A stretch of DNA of 64,000 bases from contig CAKMRJ010005745.1 of NCBI GenBank assembly GCA_928212115.1, positions 224,821,096 to 224,885,095 on the forward strand, read 5' to 3'. Positions within the stretch are counted from its first letter, which is position 1; each line of letters begins with the position of its first letter. This document shows, piece after piece, positions 22,126-31,922 of the stretch. The notes beneath the pieces were generated by a model, which saw only the letters and a list, made by a program, of their open reading frames with translations, did no database searches and was not told the origin of the DNA. Origin of the DNA: Lactuca virosa (Eukaryota; Streptophyta; Magnoliopsida; Asterales; Asteraceae). Made by a program: the position numbers and the translations under genes.

Positions 22126-23833
22126 TGTAACACCGTAATTTTTCAAACAAATTTTTCATTCTAAAAATGCATACTTTTCATAGCAAATTACAAACACAAC
22201 TCCATTAGTAATCCAGGATCCTGAAAACATAACTCGCTCTCTGGTGTGTACAATCAAGCCGGTGCCTTCCGAGATCCTCTGAGTACCTGAAACACATACA
22301 CACATAACACGGTAAGCACGAAGCTTAGTGAGTTCCCCAGAATACCACATACAACACATATGCCACTCGAGGCTATAGTACGACCCTCTGGTCGATGTGT
22401 CTCAGCGGAACCCTCCACTCCCGTAGCTCGTTGGACCCTTCGGTCCGGTCTGTATCGTTGGACCCTTCGGTCCGGTCTGTATCGTTGGACCCTTCGGTGC
22501 GGTCTATATCGTTGGACCCTCCAGTCCGGTCTATACAACACATATCATACATATAACACAAGGCACATAATCTCATATATACACATAGCATACAAGACCC
22601 TCCGGTCTACACATAAATACCACTCTAGGTAATGTATAGTGAGAAGACTCACCCGACCAGCAGCAACTAAAGACCCCTCTCCCGAATCTCGAACTAGCCT
22701 CCACCTAACACAAGGGATGAATATCTCTAAGTGATACTCTAATCACAACTCTAAGGACCGAAGGCTATTCTTCATCTCTTTAACTCTTTGAAGTGGATAA
22801 AAGACCATTTTATCCCTCCATGGTCTCTACTACTTATGTTGATCAAAGCCCTAAAGTCAACAGAAGTCAAACTCGAGTCAACAGTTCATGTTTGACCCGA
22901 CTCGCCGAGTGCACCCTTGCGACTCGTCGAGTCCACTTACTTTCCTCAGAAATCTCGTGACAGTCCAGCTCAGCTCGTCGAGTTGACCCCCAACTCGTCG
23001 ATCTATCGCATGCTCAAACTCATCGTGACAAACCCTCACTGACTCGTCGAGTCAACTCATGTACTCGACGAGTCCCCTCGGTCTGATTCCTCATTCAGAC
23101 ATCCAAAGTCAGATCTCTCATTCCAAACCCTAGATCTAGCCCTTTAATACACCAGAGACACATAAAGTCTCGACCTTTACGTTCATACATGGCATAAATG
23201 CCTCAAAATGCCAAAACAAGCCCTTCTTAAGGTGTTAAGCACAATAATCCTCATTTGGATGAATAAAGTTGGGACCTTTGGACTCTAGGGACCTCATAAG
23301 GTCCAGATCTGAGGACTAGGCTTCTAGCTAATCCATTTTACTCAAAGTCCCAAACCAAAGGTGGTAAAATCCCTAGAACTCCAAACACATGAGATCTAAC
23401 CAAAATAATGAGAAAGGTGCAGACTTTTACCTTCCTTAGAAGTTCTGGACGATCTATCACTGGATCCAACTTTCCCCCTCTTGATCCTTGCTTGATCTCC
23501 TTCTCTTCTTCTCAAATGATGCACTAAAAATCCCAAGATAGCTTCTCTCTCACTTTCTAGCTCAAATGACCTTTAGGCTTTGCTTCCAGGGAAAGGGTGG
23601 CCGCAAATGAGGCTATAAGTGCCTTTAAATAGGTCCCAAACCCCGGAAATTAGGGTTTCTCTAATCAGCGCCTACTCGGCGAGTCCCTCTCCTCGGACTC
23701 GTCGAGTCCACTCATTAAATTCACGGGAGAAACCCGACTTGACTTGGCGAGTTGGTCCCTCAACTCGTCGAGTCCCTCCTTAAATCTCAAGATTAACATA
23801 CACAACAATGTCCCTGAAAATCCGAATGTTACA
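22126..23833 (-). repeat. 3' LTR of element D
   Basis: 1,708 bp. ACTCG-N-CGAGT palindromes at about 22905-23075 and 23690-23785, TATA-like TTTAAATA at 23624-23631 (sense TATTTAAA), hairpin TAAGC-TTCGT-GCTTA at 22313-22327, and four 27-bp repeats at 22429-22536 each holding GGACC-CTTC-GGTCC. Confidence 0.92.
22429..22536 (-). repeat. 27-bp hairpin repeats in the 3' LTR of D (4 units)
   Basis: Unit built on GTTGGACCCTTCGGTCCGG, with arms GGACC/GGTCC. The 5' LTR has five units (28422-28556), which accounts for the LTR length difference. Confidence 0.88.
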
Positions 23834-23853
23834 ATTCTCCCCCTCTTGAATTA

Positions 23854-23871
23854 GATTTCGCCCTCGAAATC
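23854..23871 (-). other. Pre-PPT stem-loop of element D, with a compensatory change
   Basis: Sense GATTTCG / CGAAATC around AGGG. Compared with GACTTCG / CGAAGTC in A, B and J, one C-G pair has become T-A, so pairing is kept although no protein is encoded here. Confidence 0.72.
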
Positions 23872-25041
23872 GCTTCTCAACAACATATAGATCTAATCCA
23901 ATAATCGACCAGCACCATCCAAAGGATCTCGTACCACACAACTATCTTTCTCTCTGGGCACCTGAATCCAGCAGGAACTCCTCCCTGGAAAAGGACATAC
24001 TCACTGCCACTACGCTACCCCTCCTGACTCTCAAGAGTCTGGAAACTCTAGTATCTCGATACACAGCCAGACCGATGTCACCTCGTTATTCGCTCCTCGA
24101 ATAATCAACCCCGATAGCTCACTGCACCTCTGATTCTCTGGTGGGGACCTATAAAAACAAGTCCATGCCCAAAACTGGCTACCGATCACTCGTCCCAGAC
24201 ATGATAAACAACCCAGATCATATACCAAGGAATGAAAGGATCACATCACACCAGGGACTCATCCACTGTACTACAATCAAACCCATCTGGACAACGAATC
24301 CTCAACACCCTAACCTCAAACACAGATAATGATCATGCTTGTTCTGAAGCGTCCTCCGGCATCTAACAAACATAAACCTCAGCTCCCCTGTCAAAACTGA
24401 GCACCGGGTCCTCACCCGACGCAGCAACTGAACCCCTAAAGGTTACCCCTAGCATATCCCAAAACGTCTCGTCTACTTCCTTTCCACAACAACTATCTCG
24501 GCCCAGTGTGACACACACCAGTCACGGAGTTCACTGTACCTCAAGCGGATACTGAATTCGACTCACTCTCGATCTCTGTCGTCCACTACTCATTAGTTCC
24601 ATGCGTTTCACGGTTCTCGCATACCAACGAATTGACCCACTCTGGTCCAAGACACCATATGGAACAATACCCCCTTCCAAATGAAATGCATCTCTGAATC
24701 TGGATTCTCATTCTGTCTACTCGATATACTACTAGAATCGAACTCAACTCAAGAGTCTGATCCGACACAGAATTGGAACCACTCGTCCCAACGAACCACT
24801 CAACTCATGACTCATGACCCGCAACTCATGCGTTCTTCACTTATCCACTTCCCTTTGGTTGCGACAACCATTACTCAATTCAGAATATAACAACTCCAGA
24901 CAATTATGGAGATTCCAGTCTCACCCCTGATTCGACCACCAGGCTCCCACAAAACGCAAATATTAAGGCTACCCAAGCCCAAAACTCGTCTGTCTCACGC
25001 TCTGATCAGAGAGTACTTCGTCGCAACATTCTCTTGCTGAC

Positions 25042-25321
25042 TAGTGGGTACTACGGCTCCCCGCAGTATCACAACAACCTCTCATTGAATAGTGAGTACT
25101 ACGGCTCCCCGTAGCATCACAACAACCTCTTACTGAATAATGAGTACTACGGCTCCCCGTAGCATCACCACAACCTCTCACTGAATACTGAGTACTACGG
25201 CTCCCCGCAGCATCACCACAACCTCTCACTGAATAGTGAGTACTACGGCTCCCCGCAGCATCACCACAACCTCTCACTGAATAATGAGTACTACGGCTCC
25301 CCGTAGCATCACCACAACCTT
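25042..25321 (-). repeat. 48-bp tandem array in element D (about 6 copies)
   Basis: Unit about 48 bp containing TACTACGGCTCCCCG and ACAACCTCTCACTGAA, highly alike between copies. Because 48 is a multiple of 3 the sense strand stays open as a 16-residue peptide repeat (GCGDA.GSRSTHYSVR-like) over 25041-25277. I see no start context or relative that would make this a gene. Confidence 0.88.
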
Positions 25322-26872
25322 GCTCTTACCACTTCACAATCTCATCCTCAGGTCGACGCCACACTGCGATCATTAACTCATGCCCTGTGGACCAACCATA
25401 GTTGTACATACTTACCCAAATTATGCATTGCTATTTCTGACGACATCTCCCATAACAAAACACCTTTCCCTGCTGCAATCCACATTCTCGAATAATCCCG
25501 TTTGATGTCAACTAGCTGAAAGGGCTCCCACTGGAACCGTAGACACCTGATACACCACTCGTCATCCCATAACTCAAGTCTCAAAATAGTCCGAAATTTA
25601 GAACATCATACTCGGATACCTCGGTACACCATCACAGAACCTCATGATGTCCTGTCTGAACCACTGATCTGCTACTTACCGCATCATACACAGATACAAC
25701 AATGCGTTCCTTCAGGATTCACCACTAATCTTCATGCTACACACGGTCTTTGATCGACAGCCACCTGCCGTGGAGACACTCATCCTTTCCTTAACACATA
25801 CCACATGCACTATCTCGCTCTGCACTTCGCCTTGACCACCAATAACCCTGGTCTCGGGAATCCACACCGCATGTCTCTATATCTAGTTCTGCAACCACTC
25901 TTGATCAACCTCTAATCTCCTCAAAGGTACCCGGTTCTCCCCCACCCAGGGTTCGAACCATCACCAATTGGTTCACCAACAGTCTATCCCATAGACTGTT
26001 TTTACCTGTAACATCGCACCTACCCTTGGAAGGTGATACACAATGCTCGATGATCTCCCCGATGGAGATCAAACAAGTCCAACTACCCCGAATCTCAGAT
26101 GAAATCCTCAGAAACTTCTCATCATGACTGCCTCTAATCATTCAGAATCTCGCACCATCCCACTACCGGACATCTCAACTGTCCAGTAGTAACTCTGACT
26201 CCTAATCTGAAATAATGGACTGTCATACTCCTCCTTCTCGACTCCTCAACCAAAGTTCCATCATGTGGGTTGTAATAAGAGTGGAGTCCTCATTACCACA
26301 CTCGATACTCATCATAGACAATAAGAGCCACCGCCCCAATATCCTCTTCTTGATCGTCTGCCGCTGCAGCTGATACATGCCCTACTATGCTCAAATAGGG
26401 TGCATCCTCGCCCTTAACCATCTTAGTCCCCACTGACAACCTGCTCATGCTCTAACATTACCTCTCGGCAGACATACTGCCCAAATACTCTGATGAAAGA
26501 TCGTAACCAAAGCAACCCCACAGGGCTCACCCCCAACCATGGAAACCGAAAATCTCAATACCTCTCCTGTTTCCCACAGGAACATAAATAGTACCGCTCA
26601 GGTCACAAAAAATGACATTCCCACCATCGGCCGGTCACTCAGCCCAACCGTATTCTCCCATAACGCACCATCCCTACTCACCCCTGAGTCTTGCGACTCC
26701 CACTGGCATCTCACCAGCAATCCCTCGAAGCTAACTCGATTTCCCTTTTAAGGGATGCTCCACTAAAACTCGATCATCATGGCCCTCTGGCCCCATATTC
26801 TTTCACATTTGATCTCATTCTAGACAATCACAACGGAATAACTGGTAGAACCCGTAACACTAACCACCAAGG

Positions 26873-27179
26873 GTCATGGTACTCGAAACATGTGGCCACC
26901 TCTCGATTAGCTATGAATCATGGTACCCGAACCATGTTATCTCTTCTCAATCCGCTACGAATCATGGTACTCGAACCATGACATCACCTCTTGATCTGCT
27001 ACAAATCATGGTACTCGAACCATGAAATCACCTCCTGATCTGCTACAAATCATGGTACTCGAACCATGAAATCACCTCTCGATCTGCTACAAATCATGGT
27101 ACTCGAACCATGACATCACCTCTCGATCTGCTACAAATCATGATACTCGAACCATGAAATCACCTCTCGATCTGCTACT
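26873..27179 (-). repeat. 44-bp tandem array with CATGGT...ACCATG hairpins in D (about 7 copies)
   Basis: Each 44-bp unit has the inverted repeat CATGGT-ACTCGA-ACCATG followed by a CACCTCTCGATCTGCTA-like spacer. The first two copies are the most diverged. It lies directly downstream (sense) of the leader stem-loop, where gag begins in B, E and G. Confidence 0.88.
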
Positions 27180-27208
27180 TAGATCCTCCGGAATGTTCCC
27201 TGTATCGA

Positions 27209-27267
27209 GTATGGGTCCTCTGCTTTCAGTAGTACGGGCCCATACTACCTACCATATCTACCCATAC
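27209..27267 (-). other. Leader stem-loop of element D with GGGCCC loop
   Basis: Inner stem GTAGTA (27229-27234) / TACTAC (27243-27248), loop with GGGCCC, and outer stem AGTATGGGT / ACCCATACT (27208-27216 with 27260-27268), 9 perfect pairs. Two pairs differ from B by double compensatory changes (C-G to T-A, A-T to G-C). The element has no genes, so coding cannot explain the conservation. Confidence 0.78.
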
Positions 27268-28102
27268 TTTCTGCACGAACCATCCCCGAGTTCCTAAGTA
27301 GCTGCTCAAACTTCTCGATCACCAATCCTGTCATGTGTGTTCGCTCCTCTGCGAAATGCTCTACTCTGTCAGTCTACTCATCTGACTAGGGTCACCCTTT
27401 CCTAGGCTCTTCCTAGGTTCTCACACTTCTCCGCCATCAGCTGCTGAAGAACTCCTTATGATGCCAGCCATCTACCTCCTGAATATCGTCATATTCACTT
27501 AGTAGGTGACTCCCATCATCAAGAGTTCCACAAAGCACGAAGCAAGCAGCATTCGAGCATTGAATAATCTCTACCAACATGTAAAACCACTCTAGGTTAT
27601 TACCCACTTGCTCTCCTCATACTCAAAGGATAGCACTGAACATAAGCAACTTTACCCCACGCGGGCATCTGACTACTCTCTCAGTAGGCTCCTCAAATGC
27701 TTATCTAGGTATCTCTCCTAGATTACTCCTCTACTCAGATCCCTCTCTAAAAGGATTCCTGCTGGATACTCATACTCAGCACATACTCGAAGGCATATCA
27801 CATATAACAACAACTCCTAGGCTAAGGCATCACAAATCAGGCAACTCTAGTCCTAAAATATGAATACCTAGCCTATCTCTAGCATGCATAGCATATCATA
27901 TAATATCTCATAACACATAATGTAAGCGTATTTTGGGAAATCACCGTTCGGGTGCTAGCTGATCGTACATACTGCTCCGTTCTAATTTTCTCAAAAATCT
28001 TTTACTCTTTTTAGAAAAATTGTTTCTTTTATGAAAATTCCCTCAAATCCTCAGTTTGAGTTCAGATACGCCCGAAGGTGCATCCGAATCCCTCAAACCA
28101 AC

Positions 28103-28114
28103 GCTCTGATACCA
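28103..28114 (-). other. Primer binding site of element D
   Basis: Sense TGGTATCAGAGC (initiator-Met tRNA type), three bases inside the 5' LTR end. Confidence 0.9.
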
Positions 28115-28117
28115 ACT

Positions 28118-29853
28118 TGTAACACCGTAATTTTTCAAACAAATTTTTCATTCTAAAAACGCATACTTTTCATAGCAAATTACAAACACAACTCCATTAG
28201 TAATCCAGGATCCTCAAAACATAACTCTCTCTCTGGTGTGTACAATCAAGCCGGTGCCTTCCCGAGATCCTCTGAGATACCTGAAACACATAACACACAA
28301 CACGATAAGCACGAAGCTTAGTGAGTTCCCCAAAATACCACATACAACACATACGCCACTCGAGGCTATAGTACGACCCTCCAGTCGATGTGTCTCAGCG
28401 GAACCCTCCAGTCCCGTAGCTTGTTGGACCCTTCGGTCCGATCTGTGTCGTTGGACCCTTCGGTCCGGTCTGTATCGTTGGACCCTTCGGTCTGGTCTAT
28501 ATCGTTGGACACTTCGGTCCGGTCTATATCGTTAGACCCTCCGGTCCGGTCTATATAACACATAGCATACATATAACACAATGCACATAATCTCCTATAT
28601 ACACATAGCATACAAGACCCTCCGGTGTACACATAAATACCACTCTAGGTAACGTATAGTGAGAAGACTCACCTGACCAGCAGCATGTAAAGACCCCGCT
28701 CCCGAATCTCGAACTAGCCTCCACCTAACACAAGGGATGAATATCTCTAAGTGATACTCTAATCACAACTCTAACGACCGAAGGCTATTCTTCCTCTCTT
28801 TAACTCTTTGAAGTGGATAAAAGACCATTTTACCCCTCCATGGTCTCTACTACTTATGTTGATCAAAGCCCCAAAGTCAACAGAAGTCAAACTCGAGTCA
28901 ACAGTCCATGTTTGACCCGACTCGCCGAGTGCACCCTTGCGACTCGTCGAGTCCACTTACTTTCCTCAGAAATCTCGTGACAGTCCAGCTCAACTCGTCG
29001 AGTTGACCCCCAACTCGTCGAGCTATCGCATGCTCAAGCACATCGGGACAAACCCTCACTGACTCGTCGAGTCAACTCATGGACTCGACGAGTCCCCTCG
29101 GTCTGATTCCTCATTCAGACGTCCAAATTCAAATCTCTCATTCCAAACCCTAGATCTAGCCCTTTAATACACCAGAGACACATAAAGTCTCGACCTTTAC
29201 GTTCATACATGGCATAAATGCTTCAAAATGCCAAAACAAGCCCTTCTTAAGGTGTTAAGCACAACAATCCTCATTTGGATGAATAAATTTGGGACCTTTG
29301 GACTCTAGTAACCTCACAAGGTCCAAATCTGAGGACTAGGCTTCTAGCTAATCCATTTTACTCAAAGTCCCAAACCAAAGGTGGTAAAATCCCTAGAACT
29401 CCAAACACATGAGATCTAACCAAAATAATGAGAAAGGTGCAGACTTTTACCTTCCTCAGAAGCTCTCGACGATCTATCACTGGATCCAACTTTCCCCCTC
29501 TTGATCCTTGCTTGATCTCCTTCTCTTCTTCTCAAATGATGCACTAAAAATCCTAAGATAGCTTCTCTCTCACTTTCTAGCTCAAATGACCTTTAGGGTT
29601 TGCTTCCAGGGAAAGGGTGGCCGCAAATGAGGCTATAAGTGCCTTTAAATAGGCCCCAAACCCCGGAAATTAGGGTTTCTCTAATCAGCGCCTACTCGGC
29701 GAGTCCCTCTCCTCGGACTCGTCGAGTCCACTCATTAAATCCACGGGAGAAACCCGACTTGACTCGGCAAGTTGGTCCCTCAACTCGTCGAGTCCCTCCT
29801 TAAATCTCAAGATTAACATACACAATAATGTCCCTGAAAATCCGGATGTTACA
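28118..29853 (-). repeat. 5' LTR of element D
   Basis: 1,736 bp, very similar to 22126-23833. Five 27-bp hairpin repeats (28422-28556), hairpin TAAGC-TTCGT-GCTTA at 28306-28320, ACTCG-N-CGAGT palindromes at about 28919-29095 and 29692-29790, TATA-like TTTAAATA at 29644-29651. Confidence 0.92.
29644..29651 (-). promoter_or_regulatory. TATA-like box of the 5' LTR of D
   Basis: Sense TATTTAAA, with a GGGTTT-like block and the palindromes GACTCGTCGAGTCC about 50-80 bp upstream; the same layout occurs in E (47847-47854). Confidence 0.5.
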
Positions 29854-29858
29854 TGATC

Positions 29859-30351
29859 ATTGACTTTTTTACTTGTTTGACTTTTGGTTAAACTTGGGTT
29901 GAATTGAGTATTTGATTAAGGATTGGTCTCGGTTTGGCTTTAGGAAGATCGGTTTGGCAGTCTGTTTCTAAGGTTGCTGTGGAGCTTATGTTAAGTACTT
30001 CATGTGAGTTTTCCTAGTACAATGTGTATAATGCTAACTGTCTTTGTGATTCTTGCATGTTATGTTGGGCGAGGCCGGATGTTATGTATGGTTTGTGGTA
30101 TTTTGGGGGAACTCACTAAGCTTTGTGCTTATGATTTATGTTTGAAATGTTTCACTTTTTCTTATACTAAAGGAAGGGCGCGACTTGATTGCATTGCATC
30201 CATTGGAGATTTCCGCATTTAACAACTCTTATGTCGATACTTTGATAAATGTTTTTGAATCAAATGGTTTTATTAGATCTTTGATGTTGTAATTGGAACA
30301 AATGCTTTTATATTTCAATGAAAATTTTGGTTTGAAATTTGGGACGTTTCA
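29859..30351 (+). repeat. K LTR, last segment
   Basis: Ends GGGACGTTTCA at 30351. It contains the block GGGGGAACTCAC followed by the hairpin TAAGC-TTTGT-GCTTA (30117-30131) shared with all gypsy LTRs here. Duplicated at about 32290-32788. Confidence 0.72.
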
Positions 30352-31920
30352 AGTTGGTATCGGAGACTTGGTTTGCGGGATTCGAGTACACTCTCGGGTG
30401 TCTGAACTAAAGCTTAGAAATTTATAAAATATTTTAAAAGAAAATGATTTCCTAAAAAAGTTTTTATAAAGGAAAATGGATTCCATGTATGCAATCATCC
30501 GAGCTCAAGTAGGTGATTCCCAAAAATGTCATACATGTTGATATATTATATGTGTTATAATATGATATGCTTGCTAGAATTTAGAATAAGGATCTGCTCA
30601 GGGATGCATGCTATAACACCCTGATTAGGAGAGATACCTTTTTATGTCTGATTTATGAACTTGTAGAGATGCCTGATAGTGAGTAGGCTAGGGATCTTTA
30701 GGAATTACGTGTGAGGATTGCCTGATCATTATGATGCCTTATTGTCAGTCGGTTTCACTGCTCGAATGTTGCTTGCTTTGTGCTATGTGTGACCTATATT
30801 GATGCTAATCAGATATTAAGCGAATACGTTAGGTTGCATGCCACATAAATTAAATAATTTAAGATTACTTGATTCAGCTCTACTGTGAAGCTCTTGTTTG
30901 AGTCCAACCATTGTAGGACAGGAGCTTTCAGTCGAAAGGTTACTTAATCTTTGTTGCATGTAATTGTATTCGTCATATAAATAATTGACATTGGTAGATG
31001 TTTCCTTTGCGACTGAGAGCGGGGTAAGGTGGGGTTCCTGGTGGATTAGGAGCAATGTTAGAACATGCTTATATGGAATGTGGAATCTTATAAGATCCTA
31101 GAAAGTAACTTAGTACATTGTTTAGCGCAATGATCTATGAGAATGGTTGTAAGGACTTAGAGGATGTGGGATGATTCTTGAAGAAAGTACGGATAAGTGT
31201 GGAAGATAATATTGGGCCCATACTACTGGAAGCATAGGATCTATAATCGAATCGAGGAAAATCACATGGATTTTAAGGAACTGGTTGAGGGTAGATAGCA
31301 AGGTTTGGCACCATGATTCATTGAAGTGTTTCTGTATTTATCGGTCTTTCGATTATGGTTATCCAGGATAAAGATGAGTCGGGTATTTGTTTGGGCATCA
31401 GTGGCCATGGAAGTTTGAATCTGAAGGGTACATATCTGCACGAGTTAATTGATCTTAAGGTGTCGAGGACCTGAATTAAAGTAATGCCAGTTTGAGTCAC
31501 GATACTGTTGTAGGAGGCGAATGTAATGATCGACTCGAGGGTTGCAGCTTCAGGAAGGCTTGTCGGCCAAAGGATTGGGACGTCGTTCTCTACGATAGCG
31601 TTATATTCTTCCATCCTCCGCATTTGAGGTGGGGGTGGTAGGGGATCAGATGTGTGTGAACTGATAGATATAAGAAAATGAGGGTTTTCTTTGCATAATT
31701 TTTGTGCCACAACGGTTATCATTTGATTCGTGGTGAAGCATATCCATATTTTAGAAAGGAAATGTTAAAGACATGGCTATTATTTTGGTTTGGTGGCCTA
31801 TGTAAGACCATGTCGCGAGTCAGAAATATGGCACAATTTTTAGAATATCGGGTGTATCCAAGGAGGATCGAGATGTTTCTGATTAAGAAAGGAGAGTTTT
31901 ATGGATAAATTTAATTTTTT
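30352..31920 (+). other. K leader and unrecognised internal DNA, first copy
   Basis: No gene recognised. Contains a degenerate leader stem-loop: outer arm GTACGGAT at 31187-31194, core TTGGGCCCATACTAC at 31212-31226, and a decayed right arm near 31239. From about 31318 the sequence is unlike the gag of B, E or G. An antisense frame is open for 134 codons (31722-31318) and again in the tandem copy (34165-33761), which simply reflects recent duplication. Confidence 0.5.
30355..30366 (+). other. Primer binding site of K (first copy)
   Basis: TGGTATCGGAGA, a two-mismatch version of TGGTATCAGAGC, right after the LTR end. The tandem copy is at 32792-32803 (TGGTATCAGAGA). Confidence 0.7.
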
Positions 31921-31922
31921 GG

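Larger units (their letters stand above)
23834..28117 (-). other. Internal region of D: no coding sequence recognised
   Basis: 4.3 kb of C-rich, A-poor-in-sense DNA with only short ORFs (60-96 codons). The ends keep PPT, pre-PPT stem-loop, PBS and leader stem-loop. Two tandem arrays (25042-25321 and 26873-27179) occupy the middle and the place where gag would start. The rest (24000-25000, 25340-26860) shows nothing I can name. Confidence 0.75.
22126..29853 (-). mobile_element. Element D: large non-autonomous gypsy derivative (LARD-like)
   Basis: 7.7-kb element on the minus strand with a perfect target-site duplication TGATC (22121-22125 and 29854-29858) in the LTR of K. 5' LTR 28118-29853, PBS 28103-28114, leader stem-loop 27209-27267, pre-PPT stem-loop 23854-23871, PPT about 23836-23846, 3' LTR 22126-23833. 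The 4.3-kb interior has no gag or pol remnant that I can find and holds two tandem arrays. LTRs are very alike and differ by one 27-bp repeat unit, so it moved fairly recently with proteins from another element. Confidence 0.92.

Noticed and set aside
22360..22632. ORFs in the hairpin repeats of LTR D (also 28236-28632)
   Set aside because: Same reason: 27-bp units in an LTR.
25042..27179. CRISPR-like arrays
   Set aside because: Units are direct tandem repeats with no unique spacers, in a plant retrotransposon interior.
31318..31722. 134-codon antisense ORF in K, repeated at 33761-34165
   Set aside because: It is antisense to K, has no recognised relative, and its presence twice is explained by the tandem duplication.
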